A DNA stretch of 64,000 nt, taken from assembly GCA_023388535.1 (NCBI GenBank), contig JAEWFZ010000034.1:1-64000 (forward strand). Reading direction: 5' to 3'. Positions 51,665-61,138 of this stretch are shown in pieces (position 1 is the stretch's first letter; each line of letters starts with the position of its first letter). The stretch is from Bacillota bacterium. Its GTDB lineage: Bacteria > Bacillota_I > Bacilli_A > Erysipelotrichales > Erysipelotrichaceae. The position numbers and the translations under genes are program-made. The notes below the pieces were generated by a model, which ran no database searches, was not told where the DNA came from, and saw nothing but the letters and a program-made list of their open reading frames with translations.

Positions 51665-52614
51665 TAAACTAATATCTCCAACATAAATTTCTCTAAAGCA
51701 AGATCTGCTTCTATCTTACCTAATTTGATTTCTTGATCGAGTATCGATAATCTAAAGAGATATGAAAGAGCTAGATTTGGGGTTATGATATGACGTTTGT
51801 GATTAAGAATATAGTGCACTTGGCGATCACTGAGTTTAAGTTTCTTGGCTATTTCATCGTGATTACGAATGAAATTGGCTAAGGTAAACAATTGGTAGTA
51901 CTGACGTAATTGACGGGCCAATTGAAACAAGATGCTTTGTGCTTTAATGAATTGGTCTTTGAAGGATTGATAAATGATAAAAGCCTTCTTTTGTTGTTTC
52001 ATTAATAAAGCGTCACAGAGCTCGTATATCTTGGCTTCATAGGGATCGTTAATCAAAGCTAAGATTTGTGATTCTGTTAAAGTATTATCCGCTAGTTGTA
52101 AACTATTTAACGTCGTTTTTAATTCACTAAAACTGGTGGTTCGTTTGACGATTTCATCAAAGACATTTTTTGATAGTTTGATATTGTATCGTTCTAAATT
52201 ATGATTTAACATCCGAACTAGTTCATTAGGAGTATAGCTGACGTTTTCAAAAAATCGCGCATGGGTATTCAAAAACTTCATGATAGGTGTACTTTTTAAT
52301 AACCTAGTTGCTTCGTTAACAAAGAAAAACTTCCAATCCTGATTAGCTTTTAAATGATGATTAATTAAGGTAGCTTCTCGTTCTGAAAACGGCCATTTAG
52401 CGGATAAACCAAAGAAGTTCTTGATGACAAAAATTTTCGGCTGAGCAAACAAAGAAATCGTTTCTAAATCAGCGATAAAATCAGCCAATTCAAACGCCGG
52501 ATCGTCGGCGTTCCATTGAATCAAATCATAAGTTTCATCCGCCTCTTTCTTGATTTCTTGTTCCACTAAATAGAGCTGATACTCTAAATCTTTACCATAG
52601 TATACCTGTATCAT
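51664..52614 (-). CDS. holA: DNA polymerase III subunit delta
   Basis: HolA opens the sliding clamp during loading. The 316-residue protein begins with the family opening MIQVYYGKDLEYQLYLVEQE, contains LIQWNADDPAFELADFI and FEIxxL-type helices later (DQFIKAQSILFQLARQLRQYYQ split). It is downstream of comEC, as in many Firmicutes, and has an extended -10 of its own in the gap. Confidence 0.9.
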   Translation of the reverse strand: MIQVYYGKDLEYQLYLVEQEIKKEADETYDLIQWNADDPAFELADFIADLETISLFAQPKIFVIKNFFGLSAKWPFSEREATLINHHLKANQDWKFFFVNEATRLLKSTPIMKFLNTHARFFENVSYTPNELVRMLNHNLERYNIKLSKNVFDEIVKRTTSFSELKTTLNSLQLADNTLTESQILALINDPYEAKIYELCDALLMKQQKKAFIIYQSFKDQFIKAQSILFQLARQLRQYYQLFTLANFIRNHDEIAKKLKLSDRQVHYILNHKRHIITPNLALSYLFRLSILDQEIKLGKIEADLALEKFMLEILV

Positions 52615-52629
52615 AAATTCACCAGGTCT

Positions 52630-52638
52630 ATTATATCA
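52630..52638 (-). promoter_or_regulatory. holA extended -10
   Basis: TGATATAAT on the minus strand, about 15 bases before the holA ATG, with GGTGAA as ribosome site. It allows holA expression without competence transcription. Confidence 0.65.
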
Positions 52639-52649
52639 AAAATATCTTA

Positions 52650-54509
52650 CTAGAAACGGATTCTGAGATGTCTCGTTTCTATCCAATTAATAAATCTTGA
52701 AAAATGAAGGCGGATAGTTCCCTGATCTTGAGTCACTAGGTATTTAATATTCAATTGATGTAAGGTTTTTAAGGTCTCCGGTGAGGGATGACCATAGACC
52801 TCTTTATCAGCACTAATAATGGCTAAATAGGGTCTTGTTTCTGCAAGGAAAAACTGATCGCTGGATGTCTTGGATCCATGATGCGCTAGTTTAATAATAT
52901 CAACGTTCAAATCCGGATATTTCACTAAAAGTTGTCTCTCAACCTGTTTAGAGATATCGCCCGTATACAAAATCTTTGTATCGTTAATATTAACTAATAA
53001 AATTATAGAATTATCGTTTTCATCCTCGAACTCAATTTTGGCTAATAAGGGTTGAATAAAATTTGGTAATTGCTTGAGATCATCTTTTTGGGTAATTAAA
53101 TCTTCTACAAATACTTCGTTTAACATCCGTTCTACCCCACCGCTATGATCACTATCTTGATGACTGACAATTAAATATTTTAAAGAGGCGATGCCCAAGC
53201 GATTCATTTCGGTAATTACCTGAAAACTTTGATTTAACTTACCAGTATCAATAAGAATGCCTTGGTTTGTATAGGGCAGTCGAATCAAACTGGCGTCGCC
53301 TTGTTTAACTTCGATAAAAGATATTGTCGTAATCGGATTTACCCATGGAAGTAAAAAAAGGATAAGCGGACATAGCCACGATATCCAAAAGTATTTATGA
53401 TTCTTTATTAAACTCATTAACCAAATCAACGATAACAATAGCGGAGGCTTACCAATTAATCGAAAACTATTGAGATCGATAGTAGACAATAACTGAACCA
53501 ACCCAGAAAGATAGCTTTCGCCAAGACCAAGTATAAGAAAAAATAATAACAACAAAGCTAGCATGGTTGATAGTATTTTAAACAACGGAAATAGAACTAT
53601 CGAAACCAGATTTGCTTGAAAAAGAAAATTCATTTGTAAAAACAATAACCATTGAATTCGCAGAGCAAAAGCATTCTTATCGGTAGAAACAAAACGATAA
53701 AACGCAAGACTAAAAGGAAACCAAAAAGCTAAAGTAAAAATACTTAGCGGATAAATTACTAACAAAAGACTATACAGCAATACTTGTTGTCCAAGCTTGT
53801 CTTTAGAGCTAAAATTCAAAAAATGTCTTAGTAAAATCCGCATCATAACAAATGAGATCGGCATGATGATAAATAAAAACATGACTACAACTAACATTAT
53901 TTTCTTAACAGTGTTTTGATAAAAACAAAGACTTAAACAACGTTGAAGATAACTTAAAAAGGAAGAAAACAAAATTCCTGTAGAAATAATAATGGTAAGT
54001 AACCCGGTTGTGTCTTGAATGGATTGATAACCAAGAATCTTATACATTAGCGCTTGTATGGGTGGATTTGACATTTGTTTTAGGGCTTTGATTAATGGTG
54101 AATCGAAAAGCTTTTCTATATTCTCAACCGGATCAATTTGATATTGATGACGTAAACTACTGTAAATCTCAAAGCTATCATTTTTCTTTGAAATTTGTGG
54201 CTCAAAGACGATATAGTCCCCGACTTCTGAACTGGTATCAAAACTAATAAACTGATTCATCCCAGATTGAATAATAGTTCGATACTCGTCCTGATAAACA
54301 ACCCAGCCTTGATTTACCGTAGGGGTTATTGTAGTTAATAAATGGAGAATAAAAACTGAAGAAGTAACGATAATATATTTGTTAAATTTAATTTTTTGAT
54401 AATAACAATAGATCCAAGTCGCGATTAACCAGATAAACCACAATCCAGTAGGTAAAAGTGGTTTAAGCATCAGCGCCAACAAAATAAATAAACTTTGACG
54501 CTCAATCAT
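52650..54509 (-). CDS. comEC: DNA uptake channel ComEC
   Basis: ComEC is the membrane channel that brings single-stranded DNA into competent cells. About 619 residues: an N-terminal membrane and OB-like part, the Competence domain with many membrane helices (about 170-410), and a C-terminal metallo-beta-lactamase domain with SHQDSDHSGG (HxDxDH) and KLAHHGSKTSSD. It is shorter than B. subtilis ComEC (776). I start at the ATG at 54509, which overlaps the comEA stop as ATGA. The frame also opens at a TTG two codons earlier. Confidence 0.9.
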   Translation of the reverse strand: MIERQSLFILLALMLKPLLPTGLWFIWLIATWIYCYYQKIKFNKYIIVTSSVFILHLLTTITPTVNQGWVVYQDEYRTIIQSGMNQFISFDTSSEVGDYIVFEPQISKKNDSFEIYSSLRHQYQIDPVENIEKLFDSPLIKALKQMSNPPIQALMYKILGYQSIQDTTGLLTIIISTGILFSSFLSYLQRCLSLCFYQNTVKKIMLVVVMFLFIIMPISFVMMRILLRHFLNFSSKDKLGQQVLLYSLLLVIYPLSIFTLAFWFPFSLAFYRFVSTDKNAFALRIQWLLFLQMNFLFQANLVSIVLFPLFKILSTMLALLLLFFLILGLGESYLSGLVQLLSTIDLNSFRLIGKPPLLLSLIWLMSLIKNHKYFWISWLCPLILFLLPWVNPITTISFIEVKQGDASLIRLPYTNQGILIDTGKLNQSFQVITEMNRLGIASLKYLIVSHQDSDHSGGVERMLNEVFVEDLITQKDDLKQLPNFIQPLLAKIEFEDENDNSIILLVNINDTKILYTGDISKQVERQLLVKYPDLNVDIIKLAHHGSKTSSDQFFLAETRPYLAIISADKEVYGHPSPETLKTLHQLNIKYLVTQDQGTIRLHFSRFINWIETRHLRIRF

Positions 54510-54973
54510 AGACAAATATCAGCTTTAATTAACTCAAATTTTTTAACTCCGATTCCCTTTACCTTTAAGAGATCTTCAATCAACAAGAAAGGCTGATTTT
54601 GGCGATAATCAATAATCGCCTGAGCTGTGGTTGGACCAATGCCCTTTAGACTTTGAAGTTGCTCTAAACTGGCTTGGTTGAGGGAAATGCATTGTTTTTC
54701 TTTCTTTTTGGGGATGGTTATTATGTCGTTTTTCTTTAAGTATTGATTGTAGTTTAAACTATCAAGATCAGCCTCTGGACTATAGGGAATTAAATTTAAA
54801 ATATCCTTGAGTTGAGTAAATGGCTCGACCATTAAGCTTGTTACTTGGTCGACTTCTCCTTTTATCACAACTTCAAAAGGACTTTCTTCGATAAAAGCTT
54901 TTTTATCCATCGAACTATAAGGAAAATAAACTAAAATCGCTAGGATGGCTAATAAAAAAAGAAGTGGTTTCAT
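54506..54973 (-). CDS. comEA: Competence DNA receptor ComEA
   Basis: ComEA holds incoming double-stranded DNA at the cell surface. It has an N-terminal membrane anchor (MKPLLFLLAILAILVYFP), an SLBB-like region, and a helix-hairpin-helix domain (SLNQASLEQLQSLKGIGPTTA and VKGIGVKKFELIKADI). Length is 155. Its start codon and first codons lie inside the greA terminator hairpin, with the ATG in the loop, the ribosome-site bases in the 5' arm and the T-tract encoding Leu-Phe residues. Expression therefore probably needs read-through or a condition that opens the hairpin. Confidence 0.9.
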   Translation of the reverse strand: MKPLLFLLAILAILVYFPYSSMDKKAFIEESPFEVVIKGEVDQVTSLMVEPFTQLKDILNLIPYSPEADLDSLNYNQYLKKNDIITIPKKKEKQCISLNQASLEQLQSLKGIGPTTAQAIIDYRQNQPFLLIEDLLKVKGIGVKKFELIKADICL

Positions 54974-54990
54974 GGTATCACCACTTCTTT
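54954..54990 (-). terminator. greA terminator overlapping the comEA start
   Basis: On the minus strand AAAGAAGTGGT pairs with ACCACTTCTTT (11 bp), loop GATACCATGAA, with the T run continuing after the stem. The comEA ATG is in the loop, at 54973-54971. Confidence 0.85.
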
Positions 54991-55018
54991 ATATTATTTC
55001 TGTTTAGTTTTTTCCTAT

Positions 55019-55495
55019 TTATTTAATAGAAAGTATTTCCACACTATAGGACGGATTGACCTTAACCAGGCAGACATCGCCAACCTTTTTTTCAAGAATT
55101 GCTTGAGCTAAAGCGGTTTGGTTGGATAATTTTCCGTTTTCAGGATCGGATTCAACGGAACCTACAATGGTGTACTCAAAAACTTCTTCGGTATCGAGTT
55201 CTTTTAATTTTACACTTCTGCCTAATTGAACTTTCTTAGATTTCGTCGGAGCTTTTTCATCAATTAGCTCTACATTATTTAGCATATTTTCAAGTTCGCG
55301 AATCCGCGCTTCTATTTTTGCTTGGCGATCTCTAGCGGCATCGTAGTCTGCGTTCTCTGATAAATCTCCTTGTTCACGGGCGGCACGTAGCTCGTCCTTG
55401 ATTTCGTTACGAACGACATGAATTAGATATTCTTGTTCTTTAATCAGTTCGTTCAACCCTTCTTGGGTGACCATTACTTTTTGTTTATTGCTCAT
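55019..55495 (-). CDS. greA: Transcription elongation factor GreA
   Basis: GreA rescues stalled RNA polymerase by stimulating transcript cleavage. The 158-residue protein has the N-terminal coiled coil with the tip acidic pair in LSENADYDAARDR and the C-terminal FKBP-like domain. The ribosome site AAGGAGA is good. Placed after udk and mltG, as in B. subtilis. Confidence 0.96.
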   Translation of the reverse strand: MSNKQKVMVTQEGLNELIKEQEYLIHVVRNEIKDELRAAREQGDLSENADYDAARDRQAKIEARIRELENMLNNVELIDEKAPTKSKKVQLGRSVKLKELDTEEVFEYTIVGSVESDPENGKLSNQTALAQAILEKKVGDVCLVKVNPSYSVEILSIK

Positions 55496-55520
55496 AGTAT
55501 CTCCTTAAATTCCTTTGCGA

Positions 55521-56147
55521 TTATAGCATATTTTGGGCAATGATGCTATTAATCTTGGTTACCAGTAAATCAATGGCTACTTTATTATGTCCACCTTCAG
55601 GAATGATGACATCGGCGTAACGTTTACTTGGTTCAACGAATTGCTCATGCATCACCCTGACCGTATTCATATACTGATGGACGACCGATTCAAGCGAGCG
55701 ACCACGCTTTTTAACGTCGCGCAGTAAACGCCGGATAAAGCGGACATCGGCTGGCGTATCGACAAATATTTTAATATCTAATAATTCACGCATCGTTTCA
55801 TCTTCCAAGGCGAATAGACCCTCGATAACCACGACATCGGTCGGATAAATGGTTTCAATTTTGTCCGAACGGGTATGTTGCACGTAATCATAGACGGGTT
55901 TTTCGATGGTGTGACCTTGTTTCAATTGGTTGAGCTGAAAATGCATTAAATCATTGTCAAAAGCTAAGGGATGATCATAGTTTTGAAGATAGCGTTGTTC
56001 CAAGCTCATCTCCGATTGGTCGTTATAATAATCGTCCATTTTGATGATTTGAAAAGAATGTTCAAATTGATCTTTTAATTTATTAGCAATACTGGTTTTA
56101 CCCGAAGCGGAACCACCAGCAATCCCAATCATTAATACTTTTTTCAT
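55521..56147 (-). CDS. udk: Uridine kinase
   Basis: It phosphorylates uridine and cytidine, using nucleosides that the NupOPQ-BmpA system may import. P-loop GIAGGSASGKTSIAN, MDDYYNDQ, and VIEGLFAL are the family marks; 208 residues. It overlaps mltG by one base. Confidence 0.95.
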   Translation of the reverse strand: MKKVLMIGIAGGSASGKTSIANKLKDQFEHSFQIIKMDDYYNDQSEMSLEQRYLQNYDHPLAFDNDLMHFQLNQLKQGHTIEKPVYDYVQHTRSDKIETIYPTDVVVIEGLFALEDETMRELLDIKIFVDTPADVRFIRRLLRDVKKRGRSLESVVHQYMNTVRVMHEQFVEPSKRYADVIIPEGGHNKVAIDLLVTKINSIIAQNML

Positions 56148-57202
56148 TATCTATTCCTCAAATACTTGTCGACATTAGCTTGATGTTCTTTGCTTGTCTT
56201 AGCAAAATACATCGTTTTTTCTACCGAATAAACATCCGAGATAAAATATAAATATTCCGTTTCAATCGGATCTATAATAGCGTTTAGTGCGGTCACCGAA
56301 GGATTGCCGATGGGACCAATCGGTAGTCCTACATGTTGGTAGGTATTGTATGGGGAATCAAAAACAACCAGTTCGCATTGTCTCCAATCGTTAAATATTT
56401 GTTTGGCATAACATACCGTTGCCGACATACCTAACTTCATTTTTTTATCCAAGCGGTTATAAATAACCGAACCAACATTTTTCATATCAATCGGTTTGGC
56501 GGCTTCAGCTTGTACGATCGAAGCTAACGTAAAGATGTCATGGGTCGATAGTTTGGTAGCTTCAAACTTGCTCTTATTGGTTTTATAGTAGCGCTCCGTT
56601 AAGTCCAGGATCTTAGTGGTAATTTCTAAAATAGAAGCCTCCTGCATCACCTCATAGGTTTCAGGAAATAAATACCCTTCCAATTTTGAAAACAAATTAT
56701 CGCTTAAGATATCTTCACTTAAGACTTCGTATTTATCAATTAAGGGTTGTAAAAACGCTTCGCTATTCCACGCTTCTAAAAGGCTTTCTTCTGTGACATA
56801 ACCTTTACTAGCTATCGCTTTAGCATAATCCTTTTGACGTAAGCCTGGAATTAAGGTAAAAGTATATACCTTTTGAACAATATTCTTACTGTCTGATAAA
56901 TACTCCAAAATCTCTTGGGTAGACATTGATTTTGAGATTTCAAATTCACCCGCTTTAGGGACAAAAGGACCTTTGCTTTTATTTAAATACTTACTATAAC
57001 TGGCTGAACGAATGAAGCCTTCGCTTTCTAGTTTAGCTACGACCGTATTAAAACTTGAACCAGAGTCGACTTCAAAAGACTCTTTTTCAACGGTTTCGCT
57101 ACTCATAGGATCACCTAAATGGATGAAATAATCATAGACAAAGTATCCGGTAATTCCCACTAATCCTAGAATTATTGAAATGATTATTATCCACTTCTTC
57201 AT
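56147..57202 (-). CDS. mltG: Endolytic murein transglycosylase MltG
   Basis: MltG cuts nascent glycan strands and sets their length. One membrane helix (about 4-26), a LysM-like segment, and the YceG catalytic domain with the glutamate in ASIVQAEAAKP and the GLPIGPIGNPS motif. Start ATG 57202 overlaps the yrzB-like stop (TAATG). A TTG eight codons earlier is less likely. Length is about 351. Confidence 0.94.
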   Translation of the reverse strand: MKKWIIIISIILGLVGITGYFVYDYFIHLGDPMSSETVEKESFEVDSGSSFNTVVAKLESEGFIRSASYSKYLNKSKGPFVPKAGEFEISKSMSTQEILEYLSDSKNIVQKVYTFTLIPGLRQKDYAKAIASKGYVTEESLLEAWNSEAFLQPLIDKYEVLSEDILSDNLFSKLEGYLFPETYEVMQEASILEITTKILDLTERYYKTNKSKFEATKLSTHDIFTLASIVQAEAAKPIDMKNVGSVIYNRLDKKMKLGMSATVCYAKQIFNDWRQCELVVFDSPYNTYQHVGLPIGPIGNPSVTALNAIIDPIETEYLYFISDVYSVEKTMYFAKTSKEHQANVDKYLRNR

Positions 57203-57555
57203 TAGTTGGTCTCTTTTTCGTGACAATCACAATTTGGATCGTCTTTTTCACAATCACAATCGTGGTGATGGTGGTGGTGATGGTGATGATCGTCTTCCGA
57301 TTCATCTTCGGTCATAAACGTATTAAAGACTTCTTGAATCATTTCCCATTCCTCATCATCTTCAACCGGGAATAGTTGACCTTCATCGGTATATGAAGAT
57401 ACATAAACATCGCCACCCGGTTCTTGAGCATCATAATAAAAGACATAGGCTTTATTATTCTCATCCGAGGTAAAGGTAAACAAAATTACCATTTCTTTCT
57501 CAACACCATCTTCATTGATGATGGTCAGAGTTTCATCCATTAATTCTTGACTCAT
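57202..57555 (-). CDS. yrzB: DUF1292 protein (YrzB-like) with His9/Cys tail
   Basis: The first 85 residues are a DUF1292 fold (TIINEDGVEKEMVILFTF, YVFYYDAQEPGGDVYVS). The C-terminus then carries nine consecutive histidines (90-98), followed by CDC and CDCH motifs (C100, C102, C109, C111). DUF1292 proteins lie between ruvX and mltG in Firmicutes and have no settled function. The His/Cys tail predicts binding of zinc, nickel or another metal. The gene overlaps ruvX by 23 bases. Confidence 0.85.
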   Translation of the reverse strand: MSQELMDETLTIINEDGVEKEMVILFTFTSDENNKAYVFYYDAQEPGGDVYVSSYTDEGQLFPVEDDEEWEMIQEVFNTFMTEDESEDDHHHHHHHHHDCDCEKDDPNCDCHEKETN

Positions 57556-57985
57556 TGTCTAATCTCCTTTTATCTAAATAGCGCTGTAAAATCTCAATAG
57601 CAGCCACTTGGTCAATAACTTTTTTGCGTTTTTTACGTTTCATATCTAACGCAATTAAGCTTTTTTCGGCGGCTAACGTTGAATAGCGCTCATCCATTAA
57701 AATAACTTCCTTTTCGTAACGTTGTTCTAGTACTTCTTTAAAATCTAAAGAAATTTGAGCTCGCGGTCCCAAATCTCCATTTAATAGTCTAGGTAAACCC
57801 AAGACAAAAACCTCAGGTTTTATTTCATCAATAATCTCATCCAATTGATTTAAGATATTTTCATATTTATTGCCATGAAAGGTCAAGGTACTATGTGGAT
57901 GAGCCAGCAAACCTAAGGAATCGGATACGGCGATTCCTAAAGTTTTCGATCCCAAATCAAAGCCTACAGCTATCGGTTGTTTCAT
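57533..57985 (-). CDS. ruvX: RuvX/YqgF Holliday junction resolvase-like nuclease
   Basis: A 150-residue RNase H-fold nuclease, starting VGFDLGSKTLGIAVSD with the first catalytic aspartate, then VLGLPRLLNGD and MDERYSTLAAE. In bacteria it is linked to 16S rRNA 5'-end maturation as well as junction cleavage. It overlaps yrzL by four bases and the DUF1292 gene by 23. Confidence 0.93.
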   Translation of the reverse strand: MKQPIAVGFDLGSKTLGIAVSDSLGLLAHPHSTLTFHGNKYENILNQLDEIIDEIKPEVFVLGLPRLLNGDLGPRAQISLDFKEVLEQRYEKEVILMDERYSTLAAEKSLIALDMKRKKRKKVIDQVAAIEILQRYLDKRRLDNESRING

Positions 57986-58242
57986 TCTTCAAACAAGTAG
58001 GCGCGCACTAATTCTTCAATGATTTCAAAACGTTCAATTTGTTGAATTAAGCTACGTGCGTTGCGATGACTTGAAATATAGGCAGGATCATTGGTTATTA
58101 AATACCCCGCCAATTGATTTACGGTATTATATCCGCGCTCATCCAAAGCCTCAGCCACTTGTTTTAAAGTGTTTCTGATGTTTTCCTGATGAATGACTTC
58201 GGTTGAATAATGCATGGTTTGGGTTAAATCTTTCTTTTCCAA
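57982..58242 (-). CDS. yrzL: IreB/YrzL-family regulatory phosphoprotein
   Basis: The 86-residue DUF965 protein carries LTQTMHYSTEVIHQENIR, DERGYNTVNQLAGYLITNDPAYI and the IRRLIxR-like helix. In Enterococcus, IreB is a small phosphoprotein affecting cephalosporin resistance via IreK. The start is TTG at 58242 with GGAGG upstream. Same alaS-yrzL-ruvX order as B. subtilis. Confidence 0.9.
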   Translation of the reverse strand: MEKKDLTQTMHYSTEVIHQENIRNTLKQVAEALDERGYNTVNQLAGYLITNDPAYISSHRNARSLIQQIERFEIIEELVRAYLFEE

Positions 58243-58284
58243 GACAATCCCTCCTTTAGCTATAATTCTATCGTATCTTAAAAG

Positions 58285-60909
58285 TTATTTAAAGTGTTTA
58301 GTTAGTAAATTGCTTACAAAGCGAATGATTTCTTCAGTTTTCGTAACATCTTTAGCACCGCCCTGAGCGAAATCTTTACGACCACCACCACGACCATCGG
58401 CTATAGCCGCGGCTTCACGAACTAATCGACCCGCTTCTAGACCAGATTTAATCGCCAATTCACTGACTGAGGCAATTAATGTCAAACTATCTTCTTGTTC
58501 GAATACCGCAAAGATTACCGCATTCTCTAATTTTTGTTTCAGTAAATCGACCAGTTCCTTCCCAGCCGCTACAGGGGTTTTCGCTGAGAATACTAAGGTA
58601 TTAACATCCGCGAGTTTTTCCACTTTGGTTAATAAGGAATCGAGCATGACGGTGTTACTTTGTTGGTGTAGTTTTTGAATCTCCTGTTTCTGAGTTTCGA
58701 CTTGGTTGAGCAATTGATTGAGCTTTTCTTCAAATTTAGCTAAAGAATTTACGCCGGCTTTTTGAGACAGTTTAATCATTTCATTTTCAAAATTTATTAA
58801 ATCTTGATAAACCCCTTTCGAGGTCTTACTGACGATACGACGTACGCCCGAACCAATCGATTCTTCAGAAATTATCTTAAATAAGCCTAACTCCGAGGTA
58901 TTAGCAACATGGGTGCCACCACAAAATTCTAAAGAGACCTGATCCATCGCTACGACGCGTACCAAATCGCCATATTTTTCATCAAACAAGGCGATCGCTC
59001 CTAGTTGATGGGCTTGTTCATTACTCATCCATTCGGTTTTAACCGGATGACCTTCAAAGATCCATTGATTAACTTTAGTTTCAATGGTTTTTAATTGAGC
59101 TGGGGTTACCTTTTGAAAATGGGAGAAATCGAATCGACCATTTTCATCCGACACATAAGAACCGGCTTGTTGAACTTGATTCCCCAAGACTTCAATTAAG
59201 GCCGCTTGTAACAAATGCAAAGACGAGTGATTACGTTTAATCAGTTCACGTCTAAAAGGATCAACCGCCAAATGAATAGATTGATTTACTTCAATCTTTC
59301 CTTCAACAACTTCAACATAATGTAAGGGTTGTTGTTGAGGGGCTTTTTGAGTATCGACTACCCTTAGGGTTGCTTGATTGTTTGTAATAAAGCCCGTATC
59401 CCCTACTTGTCCACCCGATTCAGCATAGAATGGGGTTTCTTCGGTAATAACTAAGCCCTTTTCTGATTCATTTAAATGATCGACAAAATGACCATCTTTA
59501 AATATAGCAATAACCTTTGAGTCACTTTCTAGATGATCATAGCCCACAAATTTTGAAGGTAAATCAAAATTCATGAGTTCTTCTTGTTGAAAATTGAAGG
59601 ACTCGACATCTTTACGAGAAGCTCTGGATTGTTCTTTTTGATGGGCCATCGCGTCTAAATAGCCTTGATAATCAATTTCAATATTACGTTCTAAAGCGAT
59701 TTCCTGAGTCAATTCAACCGGAAAGCCATAGGTATCATACATCTTAAAGACATCTTCTCCAGAAATGACCTTTGTTTCTTTCGCTAAGATTTGTTCTAGC
59801 ATTTTTTCGCCTTCATTTAAGGTTTGAAAGAACCTAGCTTCTTCCGCTTTAATCAAAGGTTTGATCAGCTCGCTTTTCTCGGTCAATTCAGGATAGAAAT
59901 CAATCATGATCTTAGCTACGGTATCAACCAATTGATACATAAAAGGCTCACTTAACTGAAGCGATAAACCATAGCGAACCGCTCTTCTTAAGATTCGTCT
60001 TAAGACATAACCACGACCTTCGTTAGAAAACATAGCCCCATCCGTTAAAGCAAAGACGATGGTCCTAACATGATCAGCAATTACGCGATACGCTTCTTGG
60101 TGGTTTTGATACTTGGTATTCGAAATCTCTTCAAGTTTAGCTATTATCGGCAAGAATAAATCGGTATCGTAGTTGGTTTGAGCTTCTTGATGAATGCTTA
60201 CCAAGCGTTCAAAGCCCATACCGGTATCAATGTTTTTCTGAGGTAGTTCTTTATAACTCTCTCTTGGTTGTCCTTCAACGCCTTCGTATTGTGAAAAGAC
60301 TATATTCCAGACTTCGACATAGCGATCGTTTTCAATTTCATCAAAGAATAGTTTTTCACCAAACTTTTCAGGATCGAACGCTTCACCACGATCGTAATGG
60401 ATTTCGGTGTTTGGACCACAAGGTCCATCTCCGATTTGCCAGTAATTGTCTTCGGTTCTTAAGATTTTAGAGGCTGGAAAACCGATGTCTTGGGTCCAGA
60501 TCTTAAAAGCTTCATCATCCGCGGTATGAATAGAAACGTATAGTTTTTCAGGATCCATAGCCATCCACTTTGGTGAGGTTAAAAACTCCCAAGCGTATTC
60601 AATGGCTTCTTTTTTAAAGTAATCACCGATGGAAAAATTACCTAGCATTTCAAAAAAAGTATGGTGACGACTGGTCTTGCCGACGTTTTCAATATCGTTG
60701 GAACGAATCGCTTTTTGGGCGTTAGTAATACGCCGATTATCCGGTTTAATGCGTCCATCAAAATACGGTTTTAAGGCCGCAACCCCAGAATTTATCCATA
60801 GTAATGTTGGATCATCGTAAGGAATCAGCGAATGACCTTTCTCAACGCGATGGTCTTTGCTGACAAAGAAATCAAGAAACATTTGTCTAATTTGTGCACT
60901 GCTATACAT
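58285..60909 (-). CDS. alaS: Alanyl-tRNA synthetase
   Basis: It charges tRNA-Ala. The 874-residue protein has the class II core (MYSSAQIRQMFLDFF, FFEMLGNFSIGDYFKKEA), an editing domain with HSSLHLLQAAL and the CGGTHV zinc/editing motif, and a DHHA1/C-Ala end. Start ATG 60909, with GGAGGGTGATAG upstream. The longer open frame runs into the T-box terminator. Expression is under an alanine T-box. Confidence 0.96.
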   Translation of the reverse strand: MYSSAQIRQMFLDFFVSKDHRVEKGHSLIPYDDPTLLWINSGVAALKPYFDGRIKPDNRRITNAQKAIRSNDIENVGKTSRHHTFFEMLGNFSIGDYFKKEAIEYAWEFLTSPKWMAMDPEKLYVSIHTADDEAFKIWTQDIGFPASKILRTEDNYWQIGDGPCGPNTEIHYDRGEAFDPEKFGEKLFFDEIENDRYVEVWNIVFSQYEGVEGQPRESYKELPQKNIDTGMGFERLVSIHQEAQTNYDTDLFLPIIAKLEEISNTKYQNHQEAYRVIADHVRTIVFALTDGAMFSNEGRGYVLRRILRRAVRYGLSLQLSEPFMYQLVDTVAKIMIDFYPELTEKSELIKPLIKAEEARFFQTLNEGEKMLEQILAKETKVISGEDVFKMYDTYGFPVELTQEIALERNIEIDYQGYLDAMAHQKEQSRASRKDVESFNFQQEELMNFDLPSKFVGYDHLESDSKVIAIFKDGHFVDHLNESEKGLVITEETPFYAESGGQVGDTGFITNNQATLRVVDTQKAPQQQPLHYVEVVEGKIEVNQSIHLAVDPFRRELIKRNHSSLHLLQAALIEVLGNQVQQAGSYVSDENGRFDFSHFQKVTPAQLKTIETKVNQWIFEGHPVKTEWMSNEQAHQLGAIALFDEKYGDLVRVVAMDQVSLEFCGGTHVANTSELGLFKIISEESIGSGVRRIVSKTSKGVYQDLINFENEMIKLSQKAGVNSLAKFEEKLNQLLNQVETQKQEIQKLHQQSNTVMLDSLLTKVEKLADVNTLVFSAKTPVAAGKELVDLLKQKLENAVIFAVFEQEDSLTLIASVSELAIKSGLEAGRLVREAAAIADGRGGGRKDFAQGGAKDVTKTEEIIRFVSNLLTKHFK

Positions 60910-60926
60910 AACTATCACCCTCCAAA

Positions 60927-61132
60927 ATAAAAAAACCATCCCCTAAGGAACGATTAAATCGCGGTACCATCCTATTTTACGAATAAAAATTCGTACACTC
61001 GATAGGCTTAACGCACCCGACGGGAAGTTTTGCTTCCTCTGTAAAGGAGCTTTCAAACACGTTTAGGGAAATTTTCACCAGCCATTTCCTCTCTATAACT
61101 AAGCAATGTTTTACTTATCTTTACTACGATTT
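60927..61132 (-). promoter_or_regulatory. Alanine T-box riboswitch
   Basis: The alaS leader carries the T-box core AAAATAGGATGGTACCGC (60978-60961), a downstream terminator (AATCGTTCC paired with GGGATGGTT, then T7) and a specifier loop GAAAGCTCC whose GCT (61050-61048) reads alanine. Confidence 0.9.
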
Positions 61133-61138
61133 AAACCT

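Noticed and set aside
57262..57288. His9 codons as a purification-tag or vector artefact
   Set aside because: The run is internal, followed by a natural Cys-rich tail, with mixed codons and no vector sequence nearby.
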